Made by a program: the position numbers and the translations under genes | Part shown: piece after piece, positions 35,966 through 48,769 of the stretch | Layout: each line of letters opens with the position of its first letter | Position numbering within the stretch: the stretch's first letter is position 1 | Assembly (NCBI GenBank): GCA_949825025.1 | Contig: OX463778.1 | Coordinates: 14,656,171-14,720,170, forward strand | Direction of reading: 5' to 3' | Length of the DNA: 64,000 bases | Source of the DNA: Siphlonurus alternatus | Lineage: Eukaryota; Arthropoda; Insecta; Ephemeroptera; Siphlonuridae | The notes under the pieces: model-generated | The model's input: the letters and a program-made list of their open reading frames with translations, nothing else | Database searches by the model: none | What the model was told of the DNA's origin: nothing

Positions 35966-35966
35966 T

Positions 35967-37298
35967 AGTTACCCTCCTCTTCTTTCTAACTGATACAACT
36001 TTATACACACACATACCAAGAACACTATATAGCACCACCAACTTTTTCAAGGAGAGAAACGTGAAAAATGAAAGCACTATGATGGTGGTGGTGAACAATT
36101 TTTTACCCTTTAGGCTCTCTTTTTATATTATTATATATTTTTTTTAACATCGTGAACGCCCGCTGCTTGAAGAGATGATGATGGAGAAGAGAAGATATTA
36201 TAAAAAGAAAAAAATATATATATATTGAAACGAGGGGTGGATAAAAGAAAATCGCCAGCCCGCGCGGCTGTTGTAGGGGCACTATAAGAGGGAAAAGGTA
36301 CGTAAGAGGAGGGAGGGGGGTCATAGGTAACAAAAATCTAGTTTTCTTGAATAGGACCACCAATGCAGTCTGTTCATATCAACGCGAAATGTTTTAAACT
36401 TTTATAGAAAAAAAAAAAAATAGAACGCGATGAAAAATGGATAAAAAAACATTTTATTTTCATTCTTCTTTTTACTTCTCCAACCCCTTTTTACCCTAGA
36501 GCACTTCTTCTTATTCTTTTGACCTCTCATCTTTTCTTTTTTCTATTTCCTTCACCCTCCCGCATGTTATTTTTTTCTATTCTATTTTTCTTTTTTTAAA
36601 TGAAAAAAAAAAAAAAAAGAATTCCAACTGTCAAAAGATTACATATATAGGCAGAAATAGAATCTATTAGAAAAAATGGATACAAAAAAATAATTATTTC
36701 TTTCTATAGTTGTAAAGATGTGTAAGGACTCAAAGGATTTTTTGGATTGTTGCTTCTCGTCTGCGGGCTGTCGTCTGTACACTGTCAAAAATATTCTGCT
36801 TTAAAATTGGATTATATATATTTGAAAAGATTTACAAGATTCTTCAAATAAATTGACTTATAAACTTCTATGACCCGTCCTAAAGCTTTAAATTTCCGTC
36901 GTACATTTTATACACAATAATCTGATAATAATTATATGGACTTTACATTATATAATAAGTTATAAGTTACTATAAAGGGTACTATAAAGAATTAAGATTA
37001 TATAATTGAGATAGTGATAAATTTTTTAGAAGTTAAGTGAAAAGTTCATGCTCAAAAATCAATTTGAAAATCGAATTTTCAAAAATTGTACTCTAATTTA
37101 ACACAATCACCATTATTTGAATGCTCCCTTAAGACAACAACATAGATGTGTTTGAATTTAATAATTTCTTTGCATGCAGATTGCTATAAAATACTGTTAA
37201 AAATATTTACATTACAAAATTATACTCGAACATTTTGAACTATTTTAAAACATTTTATAAAATATTGTGATGTTCATCTTCCACAGGTATACACTCTT
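35967..37298. other. AT-rich region, no gene called
   Basis: A and T tracts (36408-36420, 36603-36618). Overlapping frames at 35916-36363 show no motif. Nothing else seen. Confidence 0.5.
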
Positions 37299-37416
37299 TT
37301 CACTTGGTTTTCGTCGTGTTTGTAACGTCTTCAGTCATTGGTGTGTTGTTTGTAACAAAGAATTTCAGTGGCCGAGCCGAAGGACACCCGAGCGTTTCCG
37401 ATGAAAACCAAGTTGA
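37299..37416. repeat. Short inverted repeat beside the 37.4-kb palindrome
   Basis: CACTTGGTTTTCGTCG at 37300 is imperfectly inverted by CGATGAAAACCAAGTTG at 37399, spanning about 118 bp and ending only 11 bases before the larger palindrome. Confidence 0.55.
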
Positions 37417-37426
37417 ATATGAACCT

Positions 37427-39070
37427 TACTGTCGTCGCCAAAAGTCGGGACACCTGGACTTTGCAATTTTACTGTGCACTACAGAAAAATCGCAAAATTT
37501 AGAAAAAAATATTGCATTAAACCGGCAAGCCTCCTCTATAACTTAAAAAATATAACGGGCCGATTAATTGCAAAGCTAATTTGTTATAATTAAGGAAGTG
37601 ACGCAACCTACCCAAAAAAATGACTTTTTCACGAGATGCCCGTCTTTGCGCTCTTGTATAAAATAGAGTTATGCAGGTAGCGCTTTCATTCATTTTTTTC
37701 CTAATAGCCAAATACTTCAAGATGTGAAATCAATTTTTAATTTAAAAAAATTAATTATTCCCTAATTAAAATTAAACCAAACGCAAAATTAAACTCTAGT
37801 TTTGCAATTTTGAAGCTACACGCTCGAAAAAAATATCATTATACACAGAAAAAAAATCAAAAATTTTTGGTGGTTGCCGATTTTTTATAATTTGTATATT
37901 AATCAATGTTTACATTTTAATTAAGAGCAGCGTTGCCAGGTTTCAGCTGCTGAATACGGAAATATAATGCCCGGCCGTGACAGTAGCTTTGCTGTGTACA
38001 AAAAGCTTTTTATATGAGGGTCTCTTTGCCCGAGGCTGATCACTATTGTTTCAGCTAAGCCAGTTATATATCATTAAGATGGAGAAACACGCAACTAAAG
38101 TTGACATGACTGTGTTTAAAATGAATTCAGCATCTATTTGAGTGTTTTAATCATATTTCTAGCTTAATTATTAGTGATTATAATGAACTTTTAATTACTT
38201 ACAAAAATCTCTTAATAAGCTCAAAAATGCAGCTAGAATTTTGATTAAAAAAGATATATTATTCATATTTAATTTTAAATTCAACCACTTCATCATCATG
38301 CACATTAAAGAGAGTTTCAATAAACAATCGAGATCATCGAACCATGATGCAATTTCAATTCTACTTGGAATGTTAAAATAACAACCCTTCCTTCCTGCTG
38401 CTTGCTGCAAGACACAATACAGTAGAACACCGCCTTTGAAGAGAGAACGACCCTCATTGTTATTATCTTTTATGGCCTGTCAATCAACTTTGCTATTTTT
38501 CTACTGAATAAGGCCACTCCAAGCAAAAGTTAGGATATGGCAACCCAGCAGATTCCTGAAAGATGGTAATTTCATCATTAATTTATGTAAAAAAAAATTA
38601 AAAATTTATAAAAAATCGACGACCACCAAAAATTTTTGATTTTTTTTTCTGTGTATAATGATATTTTTTTCGAGCGTGTAGCTTCAAAATTGCAAAACTA
38701 GAGTTTAATTTTGCGTTTGGTTTAATTTTAATTAGGGAATAATTATTTTTTTTAAATTAAAAATTGATTTCACATCTTGAAGTATTTGGCTATTAGGAAA
38801 AAAATAAATGAAAGCGCTACCTGCATAACTCTATTTTATACGAGAGCGCAAAGACGGGCATCTCGTGAAAAAGTCATTTTTTTGGGTAGGTTGCGTCACT
38901 TCCTTAATTATAACAAATTAGCTTTGCAATTAATCGGCCCGTTATATTTTTTAAGTTATAGAGGAGGCTTGCCGGTTTAATGCAATATTTTTTTCTAAAT
39001 TTTGCGATTTTTCTGTAGTGCACAGTAAAATTGCAAAGTCCAGGTGTCCCGACTTTTGGCGACGACAGTA
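37427..39070. mobile_element. 1.64-kb element with two 0.47-kb inverted arms, TA at the ends
   Basis: Left end TACTGTCGTCGCCAAAAGTC, right end GACTTTTGGCGACGACAGTA, exact inverses. Left arm about 37427-37895, right arm about 38600-39070, with a unique spacer of about 700 bp. The arms carry the same 67-codon frame in mirror image (37517-37720 and 38777-38980, nearly identical). TA at both ends suits Tc1/mariner-like insertion, but no transposase is recognised in the spacer. Confidence 0.8.
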
Positions 39071-40717
39071 GATAGAAAGAATTCACCCAACATATTTGAC
39101 CGTGTAGTGAGGCCATGTGTTCGCTTGATTGGCGCCCGCGCATCATTAACGTATCCGGAGAGCTCCCCTGATGCTAGACTGGATTTACGCGATACATTTT
39201 CTATTACACATTCATCACGACTTATTTCCCAGCTTAATTTACGTGATATCATTTTAATATTCTCCGTTCATCAACAGCATGTTCCCACACACTAACGTTA
39301 AATGTTATGCAACATAACTTGTTCAATTTATTATGTAATTTAATTTTTATAATTAATTTTTTCTAAATATTATAATTATAAGTAGCTACAAAAAAGTGAA
39401 GTTTTTTTAAACTTTATGAGATCATGTATGAAGTACACGTGTGTAGTATTTTTGTAATACTCTTGAAATTATTATTTAATATTTAACAGAGTCCATGCGT
39501 GTCTCCAGCCTATATATCCAGAATAACGCAGTTATAATTACACGATATTAAGTCATTTGCGGGCTTTAATTAACCTTTGTACTGATATTTTACTCGTTTA
39601 AATCAGGTTTTATTGTATGCTTGCCCCAGTAATCACACATGAACTAAACCCGGTCTCAGTTGCAATATATTAGTGAAACTTGCACACATGGTTTTGAAAT
39701 CAAGAATCTCAGTGTAAATTTTTAATTACATGTTCTGTTGAAAGGATTTTTTAAATATTAATATTATTTATTATATCATGAATGATATTGAAATTTGCAT
39801 ACGATGAAGAAATTGCGTTATTTTCTCGTTTTAGTAAATTTAATATTTTCAAATTATATTTAAATAATTTCATCAATTAATAAACCATTAACATGCAATA
39901 TTTTTAAATTCTGAAGTTTATGAAATGACAAATTTGATTTTAAGATGCTAATGAATGAACAGTTCTGCCTTTCTTCGCTTGCTGTTTGTTTAACAACTAC
40001 GCATATATTCTGTGTACACAATCTTTTATTGCTTGATGTTTTACCGGCGGTGTTGAGAGAGCTAGACTAGACATTACGAATCATTGAAGCTGCAACGTAA
40101 AAAAAAAAAAAAAAGCTGGAAGGAGTATTAGATCTGTACGTATATAACCGCAGATTCATTAATCAAGAATCAGATGAATCATCTATAAGAAAAATATGAT
40201 ATTTAATTTTTATTAATAGATTGTGTTTTTACGAACATAACTAATATAATGTTATATGGTACAATATTACTAACAATTTAATCATTTTCTTCTGTAAATA
40301 TTAATTTATTTATTAATTGTCATGATTATGCAGAACTGGCATCACCCAACATACGCAGTATAATTTTACAAAAAATAAATAAATACAAATCAAATTAAAA
40401 TTGATAAACATAGCTTCTTTATACTGTATGTAGTCGAGTTTTGCTCTGTTATATACAAATTATATGTATGTAACTAAAAAGTATGTATTCATTTGGTGAC
40501 ATTTTCCATTTGTTTGACTAAATAATTGACTGATGGAAACAAGAAATTTTTGATGGTCTCTGCACTTGTGACTCCTGCACTTTATTTTAACATTTTCATT
40601 GGTTGTGCATCGTTAACGTTTTAGCAGGGTGATTATTGCAAACATTTTTCTCCGTGTACTTGTTCACGGACAACAATTTGCGTGCTGAGGAGGCTTACTT
40701 GGATGCTCGTCATGCAG
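39071..40717. other. AT-rich region, no gene called
   Basis: 39071-39290 is GC-richer, with an 83-codon frame (39044-39295) that runs out of the palindrome and has no motif. The rest is AT-rich. Confidence 0.45.
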
Positions 40718-40853
40718 CTGGCTCGGTGCACGGAAACCCGACCGCTGCATTGTCCCTAACCTGCTCCAGGAGGTCCGCAGTGTCCGGGGAGATGCAGTGC
40801 AGCATCCGATTTCATATTGTGTGTGGTACAAGGCCAAAGATAGTGCAAGCAAA
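40718..40853 (+). CDS. Possible internal exon of an unknown gene
   Basis: Between CATGCAG (acceptor) and AGCAAA|GTGATT (weak donor) an open frame reads WLGARKPDRCIVPNLLQEVR, then SVRGDAVQHPISYCVWYKAK, then DSASK, with varied residues and GC-rich third positions unlike its surroundings. No family recognised and no partner exon identified. Other frames through the same GC-rich patch are also open, so this is weak. Confidence 0.2.
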
Positions 40854-40908
40854 GTGATTAAAAATTACGTAGGGAAAATAACATGCAACTTTACTTTTGT
40901 TGTTGCTA

Positions 40909-41240
40909 AATGGAGCATCGAAGTCAATTTTTTTTTATTGCAGAAATGGATAAAGGATAAAGGGTGCAAAGTTATGCTACCCTGATTATTTTCAGATTTT
41001 TTTACGGCCCTGGAAGTATATTTAAAAAAAATTATTGAAAGTCCTTTTCGTGACGGCACGAGGCGGCAAACCCTATCCTTTTCTTAAGGAAAGACGCCGC
41101 GTGACGTCACAAAATGGACTTCCAATAATTTTTTAAAAATACTTCCAGTGCTATAAAACATCTGAAAAATATCAGGGTAGCATATCTTTGCACCCTCTAT
41201 CCATTTCTGCAATAAAAAAATTTGAGGTTGATACTCCATT
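40909..41240. mobile_element. Foldback element, family F, copy 3
   Basis: AATGGAGCATCGAAGTCAAT at the left, TTGAGGTTGATACTCCATT at the right. Inner arms with CAGAAATGGATAAAGGATAA, GTGCAAAGTTATGCTACCCT and complements. The centre has paired GTGACGGC/GTGACGTCAC. Confidence 0.85.
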
Positions 41241-41271
41241 TCATTTATTTTTTTATAGTTTCATTGACACA

Positions 41272-41392
41272 CGATTCACGAAAGAGTTATCCAAAAAGAT
41301 AAACGGCTAAGGCAACCTTTATGATACTTAATCAATAATATTGTCAATAATTTGTTAATGAAAAACCTGGATCTTCCTTCGTAAATTGCATC
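41272..41392. mobile_element. Foldback element, family G, copy 3 (degenerate)
   Basis: ACGATTCACGAAAGAGTTATCC at the left (first 20 bases from 41272), AAAAACCTGGATCTTCCTTC then GTAAATTGCATCCT at the right. It follows family F copy 3 by about 30 bp. Confidence 0.65.
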
Positions 41393-43825
41393 CTATTATT
41401 ATTCAAATTTAAGCTTTGGGGAAATATAGAGTACAAATTTCATCATAAAAATTACAACATATAATATAGAAAAATTTTCAAAGGCGTTGAGTATATAGTT
41501 TAATCCCTTGTGATTTATAATGAAATGTTAATTAAATTGAGACATTTACCAGCATGTTATTTATAATCAATCCATCAAAGTTAAGGCAGGTCATAATACA
41601 GTCTTATAGTCTCAGTAAGTAGTTTTATAATTGACTGTAATTACTACTAACGTATGTTGATAGTTCTACACGACCGATGTTGACGAACTAAATTATTATA
41701 AATAATTGTAGACTTCAGGTTAAACATTTATTATGCTGTCGCATGAAATTAAAGTTTTTATTACAATAGCAAAAAGCTTTAAGTGAAAATTTCATTGTTA
41801 AACGAAAATATATTTTTGTTACAGGTATGTAATAAATAAATTTAAAACTGACTTTTTTATTTTTTATAAAAAAAATTATAAATTGAAAAAGTATATACGG
41901 TTTAAAAAAAATTATTATCTGGAATGTTTAAGAAAGGTAATGAATGTGCCATTTCCCATTACTTGGCCGTAACTTTGAAAGGTCGTTATTACTGCAGACT
42001 GCAAAACTTTTATGGTCCTACATGTATACTAGTCGTCGTCGCGATAGTAATGGGATTTCTGGGAATCGTTTAGCACGACGTTTTACCCGACAGACGTACT
42101 TGCAAACGTACTATAGTAACATTCTGGACAATTAATGCTACCGAGAGCAGATCGGGGGCTGAAAAATTTTGTTCCTAGGACTCGATGTTTGAGGGTTGGT
42201 GCAATTGCTGGACTATTTGGGAGCCCAATTGCATCCCCCTCCCCACTTTCTCCACCCCCACAGTTGGACCACATGGTCATCGCTGATAATTCCCGACATT
42301 GAGCAATATAATGAATCTGCATGAATATTATAGTGTTTGAAGATGAGAATGTGCAGATGCATTCCCACCATATAAGCAGTTCATAGTATATATTAATTCA
42401 AAATTTTCAAATTTTATTTCAATCATCAATTCAATATAATCTAATTTACAGTAGATGAAGATCAAGTCAGACTGAATTTATATTGAATGAAAAGTGAAAA
42501 TTTACAATTTTAATATTATTGGAAAATATATATTTTTGCCTGCAAAAAACTTCATTAATTGGATATCTGCATGATATTTTCTATCATCTCATTTAAAAGA
42601 GGAGTAGATCTGCTTGCATCGACGAATTTATTAAGTGAATATCATTTATATATGCTGCAATACTATATTTGCATTGATATAAAGTATAATATGTAAGAAG
42701 CCTTAATTATTGTAGCATTGTTTTCTGTTTTGAGTAATATTATATATAGACATGGATTGAAAATGTGTTTTTAATTTATACTTTTAAAATTAAGTCGCTA
42801 ATTTATTTTAATAATCCTATGAATAAACATTTTTACTGACTGCATATTAAATTATTATCTTTTAAAAATGCTGTGTTGATGTTGTTTTGATAAACTAATT
42901 TCTTGCAGTTGAATCTTATCAAGCTGATTAAATATTTATAATTTTTTTATAAAATCAATTTTATTCATATTTATTAATCCTTCTATACATGACACATCTT
43001 AAATTATAATCTTCAGAAAACACAACTAAATTAAATTATTGAATAATTAAATACCACCTGCTAAAAATTAAAGTAATAATTTTTTTATGTTATAAATTTC
43101 AATGACATATGAAGTTAATAATATGCAGATGAGTGCATTTTTGCTGATATATACAACATTTATAATACCTGTGAGTCAGGTAATGCCCTGAGCAGCTGGC
43201 AAGACCTGACTGCTAGCTCAGATTACACAGAGGAGGAAAGGGTGCAACATTGAAACCTGAGAACCCTGATCGATTTTATATACTTTGTACTCCATCGCAA
43301 ACTTATTATCCAACTTTTTTTTTATGTATAACAAAATAAAACTAGAAATTTTACGTTATTTTTTAACTAAAAAGTTTCCTACAATTTTTTTTTAATTGTA
43401 TCAAATATCATATATTGTAGTATATAATAATTTTTTTCTGATATAAAAAGGGGAAAAATCAAGAGATATGATATATATATATATTTTTTTATTTTTTTGA
43501 TTTGTAAGCGAGAAACTTGAATATCTATATATACGAGTGCGGCTTATATTTCTTATTTCTCATGTGATTTTTTTTTTTTTTTTTTTTTTATTTCCAGAAG
43601 AGTAGATTTTTTCTTGTAGACCTTGGCAAAGGATTTAACACTTCTGTGTACTTAAAGGCTGGTGTAATTTAGCGTGTGAAATTACTTTTACAAGACAGTT
43701 AAAAATTATAAGAAAAAATATTAAAAACGAGTATGGAATGAAATTTTTAGAAGATCCAGAAATGGGCAACCTGCAATATTATTTTTTATTACATTTGCAA
43801 TTAAGACAATTTTTACGTTCACATG
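41393..43825. other. AT-rich region with a GC-richer patch at 41940-42310
   Basis: The patch holds frames of 63 codons on + (41944-42135) and 79 codons on - (42083-42322; contains SNCGGGESGEGDAIGLPNSP). Neither has a recognised motif or convincing splice sites. T tract at 43568-43589. Otherwise AT-rich. Confidence 0.4.
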
Positions 43826-43913
43826 GCGGTGTTTAATACAGATCCATTGACGCCGGATAATGCCAAGTGATTCTTATAAGGCGTCATCAACGAATCCATA
43901 TTAAACACGGCCG
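43826..43913. mobile_element. 88-bp palindromic element
   Basis: GCGGTGTTTAATACAGATCC at the left is imperfectly inverted by GGATTCGTTGATGACGCC on the opposite strand, that is GGCGTCATCAACGAATCC-ATATTAAACACGG at the right. A stable hairpin is expected. Confidence 0.65.
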
Positions 43914-45742
43914 TAGTTAATTTATTATTTATATAGTACATTTTTTTTTTTTTTAAGCCTCTAACACCTTTAATTGACGTAAAATTTGCTATTACGTCAT
44001 TGATGACAGCCATGCAATGCTTTTCTGTAACCCCAATTTGTCTGTTCGTAAACCCTGGCTCAGACTACAATATCTGCACTTGATCGACCTTATGTCCAAG
44101 TACGTAAGGAAATCCTACACAGTTCAGGCTTTACAAACAGAGTTATTGTTTATGTGTTAAATTTTGACAAGACTATGACGTCACAGCGTTTTGCAGCTCG
44201 ATTTTAAAAATGTGTGGAGAAGTTTAAAAGTTTCTTGAAAAACTGACGATGCATAAATAGTATAAATATCACAGGTTGTTCTTTTTGGAATATATTTTTT
44301 TCCTTATAATGAAAAATATATCAGTATTATTTATTGATGTAAAAATAATTTGAATCAAAATAGAAAAGAAAAACATGAGTTATTGTTTCTTATTATAAAA
44401 AAATGATAGGTTGTTTTATAAATTTTTTTAAGTAAAAAAACATTTTTGATATGGGTTATATATATATATATTTTATAAAACTTGCTTGCGGGTAGATATA
44501 TGCTGCCAATATAGATCATTAATTATAAGATTGTATCGAAATATCCTTAGGGACTGTGAAGACACAAAAAGAGGAGGAGTATACAGGCAGAAGTTTATAA
44601 TGTATTATCATACAACGACAATCGCGTCAATGAGTAATTAAATACTGAATTTTTATATAGCAAAGTTATCATTAGTAGTAACTCAGAATATACATCATAT
44701 TATACCTGTCAGCACTATATAAGAAATAAATAACAATAAAAAAAATAAAGCTTAAAAACCTGCATTATGCATAACCTAATTGTCACTTTTTATAATTGAT
44801 GTATCACCTTTAGCTATCATCAACTACCTATATATTTTATTATTAAATATATGGAAATTTTATGCAATATATTTTTTTATGTATATTTATGTTGTTTTTT
44901 TATTCAAGGTTATGATGTTAACAAAAAAAAAATGGTTGGAGACTTTTAAGATGAAATATAGACGAAATGACTAGCAATTTACTCTCTAATAATCGAAGAT
45001 GATTTGTTGGAGTCTCTCAAAACTTCTTCCTAAAATTGTAATCTTTAATATACAATCTGCGTGAAATGAACTAAAAAAATATATATATTTTCAAGGATAG
45101 CCACAAAAAAATAAATAATATGCGAACTAATTTATTTCTATAATTTATCAATTTCAAAGAATTTTTTAAGTCGTTAAAATTATGCAATGTATCAACTAAA
45201 TTATTATTAATTAATCAGATTTTTTAAAATATCATGTCTAATAAATTTCATTTTATTTATAATTATTATTTTGGATGTTGTACTTTATGTTATTAATATT
45301 TATTATATCTGTTGTATTTATCGATTAAATCGGCATACAAGTAATTAATTATTACATACCTTTTCCCCTTATATAGATTTACTGCTTATTGAAGTTGATT
45401 TTAAGATAGATAAATTTTTTCTTCATACTTTGAATTGTGCTATAGTTTTTTTATATATACTAATGTTAAGTAATGCATCATTTTTATGAAATAATTATAA
45501 TTTAATACTGCTTCATTATATTTTATAATAAGTATTATTTTTTTATGCTTGCAAATCTTTTTATTTGACACTGGTTTAAATAACAAGTGTCATTAACGTA
45601 ACAAAAACTTAATGAACATCAGTATTATGAATTATTAATGTATCAAAAATATCATAAAATTCAACTTTCTTAATTAAAAAAACTAAAAATAGTGCAAATT
45701 TATTATAAATGTTTTGACGATCCAGAAGAAAAAGAACAACAA
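43914..45742. other. AT-rich desert
   Basis: No repeat family or gene recognised. Perfect TGACGTCA at about 44176 is isolated. Confidence 0.55.
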
Positions 45743-46708
45743 TACACTCTTAATAAAATTTGGCTGAATGTCAGTATATTCCTGATACTGAAATTGACAT
45801 CTTATATTCAGTGGATTGACACCCCTGAATATTATTCAGGTGTTGGTTTTCAGGTGTTAGAAACCACTGTCAATTGACACCCTATTTTCAGTGGGTAGCA
45901 AGCACTGAAATATTTTCAGTGTTTTCTTTAACATTGAAATCATGTACGATTTACGAAATTCAGAAATATGTAATTCTTGAATTTATACAACAAAATTAAG
46001 TTTTATTTCTATAGATTTAATAATATATTAACTTATTATAATTTTATTATGCCGTGGTACATCAATTTAATGTAATATCATTCGATTGTAAAAAAATAAA
46101 TACGATTTTTTTTATTTTAGTATAAAATTAGCTAGAAATATTATCAACAATAAATAAAACGGTGAAAAAAATGGTGATAAATAACATATAAATAATATTA
46201 ATTGATAATTAGACCGATAGTATAATACTAATAGCAGTTACTAACCTACAGCAGGCATGGAGGGGGTTTGGGTAACTGAATTTGCATCTCATCTCTTAAT
46301 ATAGCACGATCTCTTAAAAGAAATACGCTACAAAGTATCGTTGCACCTTAGTGAATATAAATATTATAAACTTTTGAACCAATTAGAGATATTTCTCGTC
46401 ATTTTTCTTCAATTTCATGACATGACGCCATCATCGCGTTGACAAAATTTTCCACTGCAGCTGACTAAATTATATTTACGGTTTCATGCGTTCTTCATTT
46501 GCTTTTTTATTTCACCTTAATTTTTTTCAGGTTATTAATTTTTTTTCAGTACATATTTTTATTTTTCAGCACAATTTATTTTTTCAGCATATCCTTACAC
46601 TGGGATATATAATTGAGGTGTTAAAACATGGAAAATTTTTCGAAACTACTGAAAGTCAGTAGTTAAAAATATACTGACATTAATTTCAGCCAAATTTTAT
46701 TAAGAGTG
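45743..46708. mobile_element. 966-bp element with CACTCTTAATAAAATTTGGC ends
   Basis: CACTCTTAATAAAATTTGGC-TGAA at the left is inverted at 46685-46708. Internal CAGTGGATTGACACCC, CAGTGGGTAGCAAGCAC and TTTTCAGTGTTTTC are repeated CACTGAAA/TTTCAGTG motifs like subterminal binding sites. AATA flanks both ends and may be a target duplication. No coding capacity. Confidence 0.65.
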
Positions 46709-47124
46709 AATAAACATAAAACAATATAAATATATTCTCAATGTATGACTACAAATATAGACCCATTCACAAAAGGGGATATTTATGTTAGCATTAATAA
46801 TTTTACTCTACTTATATATAATATACATGTAGTGTATATAAGAATTTGTGAGAACTATATAATAGATTTTCAAATTTGATATCAAATTCCATTTTTAGAT
46901 TTATACTGCCATTTATACATATGTACTTGCGCCAAGTTCTTTAAGTGTTGAGCCATTAATACGTTTCTCAGTTCACTTTGGAATTGACTGCATATGCACG
47001 TGGCTATGCTGTATTTTACTTCACTTGAGAAACCATACATTTAAATTACTATACTCTCGTCTCGACTGAAATAACGTGTTTAAAATTACAAATTCCGCAG
47101 GTTTAAATTAGGTTAGGTTATACA
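46709..47124. other. AT-rich spacer
   Basis: No feature recognised. Confidence 0.5.
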
Positions 47125-47375
47125 CTTTTAGCTGACGCATTGCAGTGGTTATATATGCGCATCCAACTCGTAATCGGAAAGTCGTAAGTTCGATCCCATG
47201 CAGGCACCGACGGATTTTTGCACATGTTGGTAGCGTGCATCCGGGAGATGGTTGATGGCATCTTTCATCGACCATCCTGCCTGAGGTTTTCATGGTTTCC
47301 TCATTCACTACTGTAGGCAAATGGATTGCGAAGGCCATGGCTTGAAAGGAACCCACAAAACTCAATGCAATGGTA
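47125..47375 (+). mobile_element. tRNA-derived SINE (Thr-like head)
   Basis: TGACGCATTGCAGTGGTTA (A-box region), CCAACTCGTAATCGGAAAGT (anticodon-arm-like, CGT in the loop position) and AAGTTCGATCCC (B box) form a degenerate tRNA head. The body includes GTGCATCCGGGAGATGGTTG, CCATCCTGCCTGAGGTTTTC, TTCCTCATTCACTACTGTAG and GCAAATGG, similar to the body of the 5S-headed copies at 1-312 and 48.8 kb. Confidence 0.75.
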
Positions 47376-47479
47376 TAGATCGGGTCCATAGAGTAAGAAG
47401 TTATCATATAACTTGTGACCATACCCTATACAATAGGGTTCAGTTAAAAAAAATTGCCATCGCTATGTATACCGGTCAG

Positions 47480-47640
47480 CTGTTAAACGGCGGCGGCGGC
47501 TTTGCGTCTCGGTTATGTTTACCTGTGGAGGTCCGTCGTGATTGCTCTATTATCTGACTGGCTCGTCTCGTGGCTGCACTCAGGTATGACGAAGCTTGCA
47601 ATCGCGATTCGCGCGGCACTCTATCGCAACAAAAACCTCT
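47480..47640 (+). promoter_or_regulatory. GC-rich patch, possible promoter or leader exon
   Basis: CGGCGGCGGCTTTGCGTCTC, GTGGAGGTCCGTCGTGATTG and CTGGCTCGTCTCGTGGCTGC, then a donor-like CTCAG|GTATGA (47583). CpG content is high against AT-rich surroundings. No open frame of significance. Confidence 0.25.
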
Positions 47641-48765
47641 CCATTATATTTTATCAGACCACATGAGAAGATAGAAAAGTAAATAACTCATTCAAAAAAT
47701 TAAAATTCATAACCTCTAATTATAAATTTAAAATTCTATATTTAGAGTTATGTGACAATAACTTTAAAGAAAGTTTATAAATATTATTATTAATCCTCTG
47801 TGTGAGGTCGATGCGTAACAAATTTAAATAAATTGACTGAAAACATTCAATAAAGTATAATTAATTAAATGTTAAAATATAAAATTTATCTAATATTTAT
47901 AACTATCATAAAATATTATAATAACTAACAAAAATATTATTATGCTTGAAATATAAGAAATGTATATATAATTTAAACTTTGCATAATTAATATACGTGT
48001 AATATTTTAATTGCACTATTATATCAGTATAATTAGCTATAGTTAAATCTGTTTTTTATATTTTTAAAATTATGACAGAAAATAATTTACAGAAGCTATA
48101 TAATACAGGTAAACCCAAAATTATTTTACAACCATGTATGAATAATTTGTTATATTTATACAACTGATTATCATTTCATATTATAACACACACAAAAAAA
48201 TGTAATAATTCAAACAATACATAAAACAAAAAATATTATTGATTAATGAATAATAATTAATGAAAACAGATTTATCATTTAAAAGTACATATTTTTTTAT
48301 ATCACAACTTCACTACTTGTAAGTATAAAGATATGTTAATGTAAAATAAAAAAAATTATCTGTCAGGTATATGTGTTGTCTACCTAAGATCGGAGCAATT
48401 ATTGTTGTAATTACGGAGTCTGTGTATGACGTAACGTCTTGATATTGCCGCAAACTGTTGCTGCTGCTATCTACCCGGTAGCCGGGAATAAAAGGTTTTA
48501 TGTTAAAAGAACCTCAACCCGATAGTTATGTTGTCACTCGTCTAGAAAAAAAAATTTTTTTTCGATCATCTTCTCTGATCAAAAGTATACAAAAGATTTA
48601 TAACATTAAAATTGACCTCAATATCGATTGTTTGAGAATACATTTAGATATTATACAAAAAAAAAAGCATATACATATATTATGATGGTCGTGCAGTAAA
48701 GGCGCGGTAAAGTGGGAGTGAGGTGCAGCATGCGTTGACAGGTTCTTGTTATATATACATATAGA
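47641..48765. other. AT-rich spacer
   Basis: No gene recognised. A small GC-richer spot near 48460-48485 (CTACCCGGTAGCCGGG) is a short palindrome. Confidence 0.5.
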
Positions 48766-48769
48766 ACGC

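Noticed and set aside
37304..37546. 80-codon frame VFVVFVTSSVIGVLFVTKNF as a membrane protein
   Set aside because: It runs from a small inverted repeat into the arm of the 37.4-kb element; hydrophobicity comes from a T-rich strand.
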